DNA from: Chloroflexota bacterium
GTDB lineage: Bacteria; Chloroflexota; UBA11872; UBA12225
Length of the DNA stretch: 64,000 nucleotides
Assembly: GCA_030447525.1 (NCBI GenBank)
Contig: JAUJOR010000008.1
Location: 134,766-198,765 of the forward strand
Direction of reading: 5' to 3'
Both the position numbers and the translations under genes were made by a program. Positions within the stretch are counted from its first letter, which is position 1, and the number at the start of each line of letters is the position of its first letter. The notes under the pieces were generated by a model. The model ran no database searches. It saw nothing but the letters and a program-made list of their open reading frames with translations, and had not been told where the DNA came from. This document shows positions 6,990 through 16,171 of this stretch, piece after piece.

Positions 6990-9400
6990 CCATTCTGCAC
7001 ATCGACAAGCTGCGCAGCGGCGAAGGGAGCGAGGACGAGTACAAGGTCACCGAGATCTCGGCCGTGCCCCGCTGGGGGCCTGAGGCGACCTTGACGGTAG
7101 TCGGGCGCCCGCACCCCCGCGTCGAGGGTGAGGCCAAGGTGACCGGGCGCGCCCGCTTCGCCTACGACGTCCGCCTCCCCGGCCTCCTCTACACCCGCGT
7201 CCTGCGCAGCCCCTTACCCCACGCCCGCATCCGTCACATCGACACCTCGCGGGCTGAGGCCCTCCCCGGCGTTCGTGCCGTGCTCAGCTCGGCCAATGCC
7301 CCGGAGATCTCCTGGTACAAGGACAGCTTCCTGTTTGACAAGACCCTCCGCTTCGCCGGGGACGAGGTAGCGGCCGTGGCGGCCGACAGCGAGGGGATCG
7401 CCGAGGACGCCCTGCGCCTGATCGCGGTGGAGTACGAGCCCCTCCCCTTCGTCGTCCGCCTGGAGGATGCCCTGCGCCAGGAGGCCCCCAAGGTACGGGA
7501 GTCCGGCAACGTCGCCGGGGAGCCCACGGTCTACGAGCGCGGTGACGTCGAAGCCGGGTTGCGCCAGGCGGACGTGGTCATCGATCAGGTCTACACCACC
7601 CAGACGGCGCTCCACAACTGCATGGAGCCCCACGGCTGCACCGCCTCCTGGGAGGGCGACCAGCTGGTGTTATGGGATTCCACGCAGTCCATCTTCGACG
7701 TCCGCCAGGAAGTGGCTGAGAAGCTCAAGCTCCCAGAGCACCACGTGCGGGTGATCAAGCAGTACATGGGCGGGGGGTTCGGCAGCAAGCAGATCGCCTG
7801 GAAACACACCGTGATCGCCGCCCTGCTCTCAAAGCAGGCCAGCCGGCCGGTGCAGCTGATGCTCGACCGCGAGGCGGAGAACCTCGCCGTGGGCAACCGC
7901 AATCCCACGCGCCAGCGCGTTCGCCTGGGAGCGAAGCGGGACGGCACGTTGACGGCCATTGATGCCCACATCGAGCAAGCCGTGGGGGCACATATGGTGG
8001 GCGGGGAAGGGAGCAACACCAGCGGGGCCTATCAGCGCCTCTACCGCTGTCCCAACGTGCGCACGACGCAGATCCCGGTGTACACCAACACCGGACCGGC
8101 GGTCGCCTTTCGTGCCCCCGGATATGTCGAGGGGGCCTTTGGACTGGAGTGCGCCCTGGACGAACTGGCCCGCGCCGTCCAGATGGATCCGCTCGACCTG
8201 CGCCTGCACAACTACTCCGAGACCGACCAGAAGCGGGGCAAGCCCTACACCACCCCGGAGAGCCTGCGCTTGTGCTACGAGCGGGCCACGGAAGCGTTCG
8301 GCTGGCGGGAGTACCAGCGCCAGCGTCCGGCCGCCCAGAGGAGCAAACGGCGGGGGATCGGGCTGGCGGCCCATGACTGGGGCGGCAGCGGCTACCCCCC
8401 GGGCTACGCTTGGGTCAAGTTCAACAGCGACGGGACGGTGGACGTGGTCACCGGCACCCAGGACATCGGCACCGGCACCCGCACCGCCTTGACCCAGGTA
8501 GCGGCCGAGGAGCTAGGCATCCCCATGGAGCGCATCGCCCTGCACCTGGGCGATACGGCCAACGGGCCCTACGCCCCGGTCAGCTCCGGCAGCGCCACCC
8601 AGGCCACCATCGGTCCCGCCGTACGGGCCGCCGCCGCCGATGCCAAGGCCCAGCTCCTGGAAGCGGCGTCCGCCTTTCTCGAGGTGCCGGCCACCCGCCT
8701 GCGGATAGAGGACGGCAAGTTCTTTATCGCCGGCGAGCCAGAGGCGGCCTCCACCGTGGAAGAGGTCACCCGGAGCATCGCCCCGCACATGATCCAGGGG
8801 CGTGGCTCGCGGGGCCAGAACCCTACCGAGAAGTCGGTGCGCACCTTCGGCGCCCAGTGCGTCGAGGTGGAGGTGGACGTCGAGACCGGCCAGGTCATTG
8901 TCCTGCGCCTGGTGGCCTCGCACGACTGCGGGCGGGTCATCAATCCCACCATGGTGGACAGCCAGGTATTCGGCGGCGTCATCCAGGGCCTGGGCTTCGC
9001 CCTCACCGAGGAGCGCGTCGTGGACGCGCGGCATGGCATCGTCCTCAACGCCAACCTGGAGGAATACAAGGTGCTGACCGTAGCCGATGTCCCCAGCATC
9101 ACCCACGCCCAGGTGGATCTCCCCGACCCGGAGGCCAACCCTACCGGCGCCAAGGGCATCGGCGAACCTCCGCTCGTCCCCACCGCCCCGGCTGTGGCCA
9201 ACGCCGTCTTCGACGCCGTGGGCGTGCGGCTGCGCCACATTCCCCTCTCCCGTGACAAGCTCCTGGAGGCCCTTGCACCTATCACTCCCCCGCCGGCGCC
9301 GGGAGGCCCCGAGGGGGCCGCCCCCGGCCAGAGCCCTGCGCCGCTCCCTGCAGTGGAGCAGGGGCCGGAGGGTCAGGGTCAAGAAAGAACCCAGCCATGA
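6986..9400 (+). CDS. Molybdenum hydroxylase large (Mo-binding) subunit, aldehyde/xanthine dehydrogenase type
   Basis: An 804-residue catalytic subunit of the xanthine oxidase family. Visible motifs are VVGRPHPRVEGEAKVTGRARF at the N-terminus, the cofactor loop YMGGGFGSKQ near residue 260, AFRAPGYVEGAFGLE near residue 372, and the catalytic glutamate in GAKGIGEPPLVPTAP near residue 735. The active-site loop lacks AYRCSFR, so this is not a form I aerobic CO dehydrogenase. With the [4Fe-4S]-type FAD subunit next to it, the closest known architecture is the periplasmic aldehyde oxidoreductase PaoABC. Substrate is inferred only. The C-terminal 30 residues are Pro/Gly-rich. Confidence 0.92.
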   Translation: MTILHIDKLRSGEGSEDEYKVTEISAVPRWGPEATLTVVGRPHPRVEGEAKVTGRARFAYDVRLPGLLYTRVLRSPLPHARIRHIDTSRAEALPGVRAVLSSANAPEISWYKDSFLFDKTLRFAGDEVAAVAADSEGIAEDALRLIAVEYEPLPFVVRLEDALRQEAPKVRESGNVAGEPTVYERGDVEAGLRQADVVIDQVYTTQTALHNCMEPHGCTASWEGDQLVLWDSTQSIFDVRQEVAEKLKLPEHHVRVIKQYMGGGFGSKQIAWKHTVIAALLSKQASRPVQLMLDREAENLAVGNRNPTRQRVRLGAKRDGTLTAIDAHIEQAVGAHMVGGEGSNTSGAYQRLYRCPNVRTTQIPVYTNTGPAVAFRAPGYVEGAFGLECALDELARAVQMDPLDLRLHNYSETDQKRGKPYTTPESLRLCYERATEAFGWREYQRQRPAAQRSKRRGIGLAAHDWGGSGYPPGYAWVKFNSDGTVDVVTGTQDIGTGTRTALTQVAAEELGIPMERIALHLGDTANGPYAPVSSGSATQATIGPAVRAAAADAKAQLLEAASAFLEVPATRLRIEDGKFFIAGEPEAASTVEEVTRSIAPHMIQGRGSRGQNPTEKSVRTFGAQCVEVEVDVETGQVIVLRLVASHDCGRVINPTMVDSQVFGGVIQGLGFALTEERVVDARHGIVLNANLEEYKVLTVADVPSITHAQVDLPDPEANPTGAKGIGEPPLVPTAPAVANAVFDAVGVRLRHIPLSRDKLLEALAPITPPPAPGGPEGAAPGQSPAPLPAVEQGPEGQGQERTQP

Positions 9401-10440
9401 AGCCCTTCACGTACGAGAGTCCCCCGACGGTTGACCAGGCCCTACCCCTGCTCCGCCAAGGGGGGTGGCGGGGCCAGGAGACCGACAACGCCGCCCGCCC
9501 GCTGGCCGGCGGCACCGACCTCCTGACGTTGATGAAAGCGGACATCACCGCCCCCGCCCGGCTGGTGAACGTGAAGCGCCTCGATGGGCTGAGCGCGGGG
9601 ATCTCGGCAGAGGCGGGTGGGCTCTCCCTGGGGGCACTGACCACCCTTGCCGAGATCGAGACCAGCCCGCTGATCCAGCAGCCCTACGCCGCCCTGGCGG
9701 AGGCAGCCGCCGTGGCGGCCACGCCGCAGCTCCGCAACATGGCCACCATCGGCGGCAATCTCCTTCAACGCCCTCGCTGTTGGTACTTCCGTAACCCCCA
9801 CCTCGCCTGCTGGCTCAAGGGTGGGGACGACTGCCCGGCTCACGATGGCGAGAACCAGCTGCACGCCCTGTTTGGTGACAGTCCTTGTGACGCCGTGCAC
9901 CCTTCCGATCTCGCCTCGGTAGTGCACGCCCTGGAAGCCGAGGTGCACCTACGGAGCGCCGCCGGGGAGCGGACGCTACCCATCGGGGAGTTCTTCGCCC
10001 AGCCGACCAACGACCGCCGTACCGAGACCACCGTACGGGCGGACGAGCTGGTGCTCGCCGTGCGTCTCCCCCCTCAGCCCCAGGGGACACGTAGCATCTA
10101 CCTCAAGGCCATGGATCGGAAGATCTGGGCCTTCGCCCTCGTAGGCGTCGCGGCCGTCCTGCGCGTAGAGGGGGGACGCATCGCGGCCGCCCGAGTCACC
10201 CTCAGCGGGGTGGCCAACGTCCCCTGGCGGGCCGAGGCGGCCGAGCGCGAGCTGCTGGGGGCCACACCCAGCGGGGCCCTCTTCGCCAGCGCGGCCGAGG
10301 CAGCCCTGCACAGCGCCGCGCCCCTGGCTCACAACGGCTACAAGGTGCCCCTGGCTAAGAGCCTCGTGCGTAGCGCCCTCGCCGCCCTCGCCAACGGCGC
10401 TCCCGAGGTACCCATCCAGTCGAGCGGTGAGAGCGGTTAG
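9397..10440 (+). CDS. Molybdenum hydroxylase FAD subunit with predicted extra [4Fe-4S] cluster (PaoB/YagS-like)
   Basis: FAD-binding subunit of the same operon, starting in a 4-base ATGA overlap with the large subunit. FAD motifs are LAGGTDLLTLMK near residue 30 and NMATIGGNLLQRPRCWYF near residue 118. Between them and the next conserved block (VHPSDLASV) is an insertion with four cysteines: the C of RCWYF, LAC, DDC and SPC. PaoB of E. coli and the 4-hydroxybenzoyl-CoA reductase beta subunit bind a [4Fe-4S] cluster in an equivalent insertion, so the same is inferred here. No Moco-insertion chaperone gene follows. Confidence 0.92.
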   Translation: MKPFTYESPPTVDQALPLLRQGGWRGQETDNAARPLAGGTDLLTLMKADITAPARLVNVKRLDGLSAGISAEAGGLSLGALTTLAEIETSPLIQQPYAALAEAAAVAATPQLRNMATIGGNLLQRPRCWYFRNPHLACWLKGGDDCPAHDGENQLHALFGDSPCDAVHPSDLASVVHALEAEVHLRSAAGERTLPIGEFFAQPTNDRRTETTVRADELVLAVRLPPQPQGTRSIYLKAMDRKIWAFALVGVAAVLRVEGGRIAAARVTLSGVANVPWRAEAAERELLGATPSGALFASAAEAALHSAAPLAHNGYKVPLAKSLVRSALAALANGAPEVPIQSSGESG

Positions 10441-10457
10441 AGCGGTGAGAGCGGTCA
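10422..10457 (+). repeat. Four tandem 9-bp units at convergent gene ends
   Basis: GAGCGGT(G/T/C)A is repeated four times in a row. The array contains the stop codon of the FAD subunit and reaches the stop codon of the convergent MFS gene. Its effect, if any, is unknown; slippage here would alter the two C-termini. Confidence 0.8.
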
Positions 10458-11822
10458 GGAGTAGGCCACGGCCAGCGGGCGGGCGCTGGTGGGATCGTGG
10501 ACAACGAACCATCGCCAGAGAAGCAGCGCCGACGCCGCGAAGAGGGCGGAGGCCAGCAGATAGGGGAGACGATACCCTACAACCGAGATCAGCGCCCCGC
10601 CGGCCAGTGTGCTCAGCCCGGTGGCGCCGTACGTCGCCAGCCACACCAGGGAGTTCGCCGCCCCACGGACCTCGGGACGCAGGGCGTCCATGGTGAAGCC
10701 GGCTTGGATGGGCCCCACCACGTTCATCACCGCCCAGCACAACAGCATGGCCGTGCCTGCCAGGACGAGATCAGGGGCAAACCCTAGTAAGAGCAGGAGC
10801 GGGATCGACGCCAGCTGAGCCCCGGCGGCTGCCCGCACGGCGCCGTAGCGCCCCGCCACCCACGGGGCCAGGAGCGTCCCTACCAGGCGCAGGCCCAGGG
10901 CCCCGGCGCTCAGCCAGCCGAAGAGGGCCGCCGTCGCCCCCAGGCCTTGGATAAAGAAGACGTTGACGTACGGCAAGAACAGCCCCGTCCCCAGCCCCAT
11001 CACGGCCGCCACCGCCGCCAGGCGCAGCACCAGCCGGTCGCCCACTGCCAGGCGCCATTGCCCCAGCCGGCCGGGAGCCGGCCCGCTCTCCCGCCCGTCG
11101 TGGGGCTCGCCGAGCGCCATCGCCTCCAGCGGGAGAGATCCACCCTTGCGCGCCGGAGCTCGCCGGCCGGCGCCGTCTCCAGGAGGGACGTGCCGGGAAG
11201 AACCGTCTGGAAGGGGGTGGCCTCGGGTGAGAAGAAGGGGGATGATCGCCGTCGCCGTGATCGCAGCCGCACCCACCAGCGTCAGCCGGTAGCGTTCCGC
11301 CGCCAGGAAGCCACCGGCGCCCAGCAGCACCACCGCCACTCCCCCGGCGGCGCTCCCGGCGGCCCGGCCGGCCAGCACCGTCACCACGTCCAGGGTAAAC
11401 AGCGAGGTACGCCGCCCGGCGGGCGAGTTTTCGGCCAGGAACGGGGCCGCCGCCACGTAAAAGGCCCCCACACCGGCCCCGGCGACAACGCTACCGGTCA
11501 GCAGGGGCACGGCCAGGGGCGCCACCAGCTGCACGGCCACTCCGGCGGCCGTCGCCACGCTGGCGCCGAGCAAGACCGCCCGCGGGCCGCAGCGGTCGAC
11601 CAGCGCCCCGGCCGGCAGGGCAGCGGCCCCTGCTCCCGCCAGCGTCACAGTCAGCAGCGCACCCAGGAACGCCGGGGCGTAGCCCAGCGCCAGGATGTAC
11701 AGGTTGTATACGGTGGCGAAGCCCCCGGCGCCGATGGCCATCGGCACCTCGGCCAGGACATAGAGCCGGGCATTCCGCGATAAGTCGCGCATCCCCAGGC
11801 GCTCCGCCAACATCCGGCTCAT
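10455..11822 (-). CDS. Major facilitator superfamily transporter
   Basis: A 455-residue protein with about 12 hydrophobic segments and the MFS loop 2-3 motif in GALVDRCGPRAVLLG. The cytoplasmic loop between the halves (about residues 205-250) is long, charged and Pro/Gly-rich. The start could be the ATG at 11822 or the internal one 10 codons later (MRDLSRNARLYV), where family similarity begins. Substrate is not recognisable. It is convergent with the molybdenum hydroxylase operon and probably independent of it. Confidence 0.88.
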   Translation of the reverse strand: MSRMLAERLGMRDLSRNARLYVLAEVPMAIGAGGFATVYNLYILALGYAPAFLGALLTVTLAGAGAAALPAGALVDRCGPRAVLLGASVATAAGVAVQLVAPLAVPLLTGSVVAGAGVGAFYVAAAPFLAENSPAGRRTSLFTLDVVTVLAGRAAGSAAGGVAVVLLGAGGFLAAERYRLTLVGAAAITATAIIPLLLTRGHPLPDGSSRHVPPGDGAGRRAPARKGGSLPLEAMALGEPHDGRESGPAPGRLGQWRLAVGDRLVLRLAAVAAVMGLGTGLFLPYVNVFFIQGLGATAALFGWLSAGALGLRLVGTLLAPWVAGRYGAVRAAAGAQLASIPLLLLLGFAPDLVLAGTAMLLCWAVMNVVGPIQAGFTMDALRPEVRGAANSLVWLATYGATGLSTLAGGALISVVGYRLPYLLASALFAASALLLWRWFVVHDPTSARPLAVAYS

Positions 11823-11877
11823 GGTAGCGCTTATGCCCCTGCGCCACCTCCACCTCTCGCTGCAGACGGCCCGTCCT

Positions 11878-11912
11878 TACGCTTCGGTGAACTCCAGCTG
11901 CTGCATGGCGCC
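11878..11912 (-). pseudogene. Remnant of a second cyclophilin C-terminus
   Basis: On the minus strand this stretch reads GAMQQLEFTEA and a TAA stop. The intact cyclophilin just upstream on that strand ends [11 protein letters not shown] and stop, with matching DNA. It is best explained as the last codons of a duplicated paralogue whose body was deleted. It is short, so chance similarity is possible, although the repeat includes the stop. Confidence 0.45.
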
Positions 11913-11948
11913 ACCGTCATCACGTGGCTGATGGTCTGATGGCGCGGC

Positions 11949-12461
11949 TTACGCTTCGCTGATCTCCACCTGCTGGATGGCGTCCGCCGGCTGCGAAGCC
12001 CGCTGTGGATCGCGCGGGGCAATCTGCTGCAGCACGTCCATCCCCTTGATCACCCGGCCAAAGACGGCATGCTTGCCGTCGAGGTGCGGCGTCGGCCCAT
12101 AGGTGATGAAGATCTGGCTCCCGTTTGTGTTGCGACCGGCATTGGCCATGGACACTGTGCCCGGCGCGTCGTGCTTCAAGGCCAGGGCGCTGGCCTCGTC
12201 TTCGAACTTGTACCCCGGACCACCCGTGCCGGTGCCGGTGGGATCGCCCGTCTGAGCCATGAAGCCCGGGATCACGCGGTGGAACGTCACCCCGTCATAG
12301 AAGCCCTCGCGAGCGAGAAAGACAAAGTTGTTCACCGTGATGGGGGCGCTGCCGGCGAGGAGATGGATGACGATCTCCCCCTTGGTGGTCTTGAGCCGCG
12401 CTTCATAGGACTTCTTCGGATCGATAGTCATCGGCGGCGCGGCACTGTACTGCTTGGCCAT
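11949..12461 (-). CDS. Peptidyl-prolyl cis-trans isomerase, cyclophilin type
   Basis: Cyclophilin fold with the catalytic block [22 protein letters not shown] (Arg in FHRVIPGFM), the substrate-pocket [17 protein letters not shown] and [14 protein letters not shown]. It accelerates proline isomerisation during folding. At 170 residues it is a compact single-domain form. There is no signal peptide, so it is probably cytoplasmic. An AGAAAGGTG ribosome site lies just before the ATG. Confidence 0.95.
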   Translation of the reverse strand: MAKQYSAAPPMTIDPKKSYEARLKTTKGEIVIHLLAGSAPITVNNFVFLAREGFYDGVTFHRVIPGFMAQTGDPTGTGTGGPGYKFEDEASALALKHDAPGTVSMANAGRNTNGSQIFITYGPTPHLDGKHAVFGRVIKGMDVLQQIAPRDPQRASQPADAIQQVEISEA

Positions 12462-12606
12462 GGAAAATAGACACCTTTCTCAGTCCGGTATCGGGCGCTC
12501 AGACCCGCGAGTGCGGCCCACGGACCGGTCGCCGAGGTCAGCCTCGCGAGTCATAACGCTGGGGTCACATGCACGAGTCATACCTCGGCGCCTCGCGCCG
12601 AGGCGC

Positions 12607-13128
12607 TTACCGCCGGCCTCGCGCCCGACCCTGGCGGCCAAACGGCCCCTCTTGATCGATGGCGAAGAGCACCTCCGGCGGCAGCTCCAGCCCTTCGATC
12701 ACTGCCGGCTCCGGCTCCCACTGGTGTGCGCCGAGCCCCCGGACAAGTGTGCCGTCGTCCGTCACCTCGATCCCCTCTTCTCGTAGCAGCTCGATCTGCC
12801 GTCGCGTGCCGTACTCGTCAGGGTGGGTGGAGACGCGCCCCTGGGCGTTGATCACCCGGTGCCACGGCACCGGCGCCAGACGCACCGCCCTAGCGCCCGC
12901 CCCTTCGCCTCTTGTCAGCCCCTCCCGCGCCAGACAGCGGGCGTCTTCTTCAGCCCCCCAGACCAGCGGCAAAGGCAGGGAGTGCAACGCCCATCCCACA
13001 TGGCGTGCCCGGCGGGGCATCCCGCACAGCAGGGCAACGTACCCGTACGTCGTCACCTTGGCGTACGGGACGAGGCGCACGACGTCGTACACCCGCGCCC
13101 GGAAGGCCCGGTTCGGAGTACCCACCAC
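12607..13128 (-). CDS. Alkyltransferase-like protein (MGMT family, active-site Cys replaced by Trp)
   Basis: The DNA-binding domain of O6-alkylguanine-DNA alkyltransferase is present: VPYAKVTTYGYVALLCGMP, then RHVGWALHSLP. The motif that would read PCHRV in the enzyme is PWHRVIN here, so the methyl-accepting cysteine is absent. Such ATL proteins bind O6-alkylguanine and recruit nucleotide excision repair. The start is taken at paired GTG codons (13128/13125) that follow an AAGGAAG site; the open frame above them is not family-like. A stretch of about 20 extra residues lies before the PWHRV motif and a tail of about 40 residues after the domain. Confidence 0.9.
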   Translation of the reverse strand: MVGTPNRAFRARVYDVVRLVPYAKVTTYGYVALLCGMPRRARHVGWALHSLPLPLVWGAEEDARCLAREGLTRGEGAGARAVRLAPVPWHRVINAQGRVSTHPDEYGTRRQIELLREEGIEVTDDGTLVRGLGAHQWEPEPAVIEGLELPPEVLFAIDQEGPFGRQGRARGRR

Positions 13129-13411
13129 TGCAACGACACTTCCTTGCACACCCGAGATTGCGCATTTCGATCTAGAAGAGATTGACATTGCCGTACGACA
13201 GGAATCACGAATGTCGTCAAGGTAGGTGCTATAGTCAGGCCACATGAATGGCGTCCGCTTCGACCGAACGCCTCAGCGACGGACGCAGCGCCTTGAGTGT
13301 GACGAGATCGACACGACGGCCAAGGAGATCTTCCAGAAACAGCTTAACGTCCATATATCTATGAAGAAGGAGGACTTGGCTCGTCTATGGGTACGTGGGC
13401 ACAGGCTCGGG

Positions 13412-13834
13412 TCACTGCTCCCCCAGCTGGGTCAGCAGGCCCTGCGTTCCGGCCGGGTCGACGTTTACGATCCGCCAGCCGGCCGCCGTATCGATGGGGC
13501 CATTGGCGGTGAGCGCGGCGAGCTGCAGGCCACAGCCCTTGACCTGTTCCGCCGCCTGAGTCAAGGGGCCGGCGGTGGTGTAGGCAACGTGGTGCAAGCC
13601 CCCGGCCGGGTTGGCCCGCAGGTACTCGGCAAAGGGCCCGCTGTCTCCCGTGGGCTTGATCAGCTCGATCCCCGTCGCCCCGTCGCCGAGGCGGAACACG
13701 GCCACCTCGGCGCCCATCCCCGGGCCGCCATCAACCCGCCGATCAAGCTCCAGGCCCAGCGTCTGGCGGTAAAAGGCGATCGCCCGGTCGAGATCCGGGA
13801 CGACGTAGCCGACGTGGTGCAGACCGGTGAGCAT
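13412..13834 (-). CDS. VOC family protein, methylmalonyl-CoA epimerase-like
   Basis: Two VOC half-domains with metal-ligand histidines in LTGLHHVGYVVPDLDRAI and GGLHHVAYTT, and a glutamate in TGIELIKP. The 140-residue length and GDSGPFAEYL segment match methylmalonyl-CoA epimerase, which converts (2S)- to (2R)-methylmalonyl-CoA in propionate metabolism. No mutase or carboxylase is next to it, so the specific activity is inferred. The start is the ATG at 13834. Confidence 0.85.
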   Translation of the reverse strand: MLTGLHHVGYVVPDLDRAIAFYRQTLGLELDRRVDGGPGMGAEVAVFRLGDGATGIELIKPTGDSGPFAEYLRANPAGGLHHVAYTTAGPLTQAAEQVKGCGLQLAALTANGPIDTAAGWRIVNVDPAGTQGLLTQLGEQ

Positions 13835-14124
13835 CCTTCCCCTCCGTTCGGTGGCGCCCCGCTCCCGGTATCGGCAGGGGCGGGGCCCTTCACGGCCTCA
13901 TACAGGCCCGTGGCACGGCCGGCCATAGAGGGCCGCGCCGACGGAGTATAGCGCCGGTGCAAGTCACGGCCGCCCCTTGAGCCCACGCAAGGAGGCCACG
14001 CAAGGCGAGGGAATGCCGGGAGGTCCGTGTCATCGAGAGATGCTGCTACACTTGTCACGTTTCACACGGTTGATGTTGACTGATCTCTCGCTGCCTTTGT
14101 TAAGAAGTGGGTGAGCTCAAGAGC

Positions 14125-16155
14125 ATGAGGGCTACAGGGACGGTGTGGCGCGTGGTGGGCCTGCTCTGTACGGGATTGGCGCTCCTTGCCGGTACGGGGT
14201 GCGACGTCCTGGCGACGGCGCCGCCGGCAACGCCCACGCCGGGGATCAGGGCAACGCCCACCCCTCAGCGCGCCACGGTGCAGGTCAAGCGGGGGACGAT
14301 CGTAGACGCCATCAAGGTGCTGGGCCGGGTGGTGTCCTCTCGCGAGGCCGACCTGTCGTTCCGCAATAGCGGACGCATCCGAGAGGTCTACGTCCAGCCA
14401 GGAGACCTAGTCGCGGCCGGGCAGGTGCTGGCCGAGCTCGACCAGCGCGACCTCCCCTGGAGTCTGGCCAAGGCCCAGGTCGCGGTGCAGCAGGCCCAGG
14501 TGCGTCTGGCCGCGGCTCAGGCCAAGGACGTCGTGGACGATACGGCGGTTGACCGAATGGCCATCCGCACCGCCCAGATCGCCCTGGCGCAGCAAGAGCT
14601 CAACGTGCAGCGCCTGCAGGCCGGCGCCCTGCCGGCAGACGTGCGCAAGGCTGAGGCGGACGTCGCCGCCCGGCAGGCGGAGGCGGATAAGGCGCGCTTT
14701 GACGTCGCGGACAAGCAGGCGGCCTTGACGATAAAGCAGACCGAGCTCGTGACCAAGCAGCAGGGCCCTGATCCCCTGGCTGTGATCCAGGCCCAGGCCG
14801 ACGTCGAGGCGGCCAGGATCAAGGTGGAGCAGCTCCGAGCCGGCCCGCGCGTTGAAGACGTCCGCACCGCCCAGATTGCCCTGGATCAGGAGCGGACGAA
14901 GCTGGATCGCCTGCGCGACCTGCCCAAGGTTCGGGCCGAGGAAGTGGCCAATGCCCGCGTCGACGTCGAGGTGGCGCAGGCCAAGCTGACCAAGGTTCTG
15001 GCCGACATCGACGCCGGCCAGATCAAGGGGGAGCAAAGCCGGTCCATCGCCGTGCGGACGGCGCAGCTGGAGCTGGAACGGGCCCAGAACCTCTACACGG
15101 CCAAGGCAGCCGCCGGCGATCCCACCGGGGAGGAGATCAGACAGCAGGAGCTGGCAGTCACACTCAAGGAGCTGGAGCTGGCCAAGGTGCAGAACCAGCC
15201 CGCCTATGACCTGCAGGCGGCTCAAGTGGAGCTGGAGGCAAAGCAGACCCGCTTGAATCAGCTCCTGGCCGGCCCCCAGGAGGCGGAGATCGCCTCTCTC
15301 AACGCCCAGATCCAGGCCCTGCAGTTCGCCATAGACATCGCCTCCCAGGCCGTTAGGACCGCCGATGCCAACCTCCTGGCGTCCCAATCCAAGCTCGCCC
15401 TCGTCGCCCGGGGACCCAGCGAGTTCCTGCTCCGTGAAGCGGGCAACCAGGTAGCCCTGGCGCGAAACCAGATCGAGACGGCGCAGGCAAAGCTGAGGGC
15501 CAATCAGGAGGCGATCAACCAGAAGCGGGCCGTCGCTTCGTTCGACCTGGAGCAGTTCCGCCGGGCGATCGACCAGGCCGCCCTGGACGTGCAAAACTTT
15601 GAGGCGCAGACCGGCGACGTCAAAGTCGTCGCCCCCTTCGACGGCCGGATCACCCGACTCGCCGCGCGCCCGGGCGATAACGTCCAGGCCTTCTTCCCCA
15701 TCCTCAATCTCTCCAGCCTCGAGGGCCTGGTAATCAAGGCAGACATCGCCGAGGCAGACCTGCCACGCCTGCAGCCGGGGATGCCGGTGGAGCTGACCAT
15801 GGACGCCTACCCCAACCAGACCCTCGCCGGGCGCATTGCCGCCCTCCCGGAGCAGAACGTAGGGCAGGTGGGGCAGGCCCCGGATCGCTCGACCCGCATC
15901 GTCGCCGACTGGCCCGGTCCCGGCGCGGAGATGGGCATGCTCGCTCGCGTGCAGATCACCTTGCAGGTCAAGCCCGACGTCCTGATCGTCCCCAACGGCG
16001 CCGTGCGCACCGTGGGCAAGCGGCGCTTCGTGGAGTACCTGGACGGGGAGATCAAGCGCTCGCGCAACGTGGAGCTGGGGATCGTGACCGATCAGGAGAC
16101 CGAGATCACCTCTGGGTTGCAGGAAGGGATGGAGATCCTCGCCGGGCAGTCTTAG
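14125..16155 (+). CDS. HlyD/MacA-type efflux adaptor with very long coiled coil
   Basis: Periplasmic adaptor of tripartite or ABC-type export. The N-terminal hydrophobic segment ends in a possible but imperfect lipobox (LLAGTGC) followed by a Thr/Pro linker. A biotinyl-lipoyl-like half (GRIREVYVQPGDLVAAGQVL) precedes about 350 residues of Gln/Ala/Glu-rich helical hairpin. The second lipoyl half VVAPFDGRITRLAARPGDNV and beta-barrel follow from about residue 495. The ATG at 14125 fits a GGTGAG site better than the GTG 18 bases upstream. The MacB-like ATPase and permease that usually follow are absent; an intrinsic terminator and an insertion sequence come next. Confidence 0.9.
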   Translation: MRATGTVWRVVGLLCTGLALLAGTGCDVLATAPPATPTPGIRATPTPQRATVQVKRGTIVDAIKVLGRVVSSREADLSFRNSGRIREVYVQPGDLVAAGQVLAELDQRDLPWSLAKAQVAVQQAQVRLAAAQAKDVVDDTAVDRMAIRTAQIALAQQELNVQRLQAGALPADVRKAEADVAARQAEADKARFDVADKQAALTIKQTELVTKQQGPDPLAVIQAQADVEAARIKVEQLRAGPRVEDVRTAQIALDQERTKLDRLRDLPKVRAEEVANARVDVEVAQAKLTKVLADIDAGQIKGEQSRSIAVRTAQLELERAQNLYTAKAAAGDPTGEEIRQQELAVTLKELELAKVQNQPAYDLQAAQVELEAKQTRLNQLLAGPQEAEIASLNAQIQALQFAIDIASQAVRTADANLLASQSKLALVARGPSEFLLREAGNQVALARNQIETAQAKLRANQEAINQKRAVASFDLEQFRRAIDQAALDVQNFEAQTGDVKVVAPFDGRITRLAARPGDNVQAFFPILNLSSLEGLVIKADIAEADLPRLQPGMPVELTMDAYPNQTLAGRIAALPEQNVGQVGQAPDRSTRIVADWPGPGAEMGMLARVQITLQVKPDVLIVPNGAVRTVGKRRFVEYLDGEIKRSRNVELGIVTDQETEITSGLQEGMEILAGQS

Positions 16156-16171
16156 ACTCTCGTCCCCTTGG

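Noticed and set aside
6986..9400. Aerobic CO dehydrogenase (CoxL) assignment
   Set aside because: The form I active-site loop AYRCSFR is absent; the equivalent stretch is AFRAPGY, and the FAD subunit has a PaoB-like insertion.
13244..13951. A plus-strand gene opposite the VOC epimerase
   Set aside because: Most of it is antisense to a recognisable gene. The first 50 codons (ECDEIDTTAKEIFQKQLNVHISMKKEDLAR) look somewhat protein-like but have no ribosome site or known family.
14407..15594. A 395-codon minus-strand frame opposite the efflux adaptor
   Set aside because: Its Leu/Gly periodicity mirrors the repetitive coiled coil on the other strand; no start site or family pattern.
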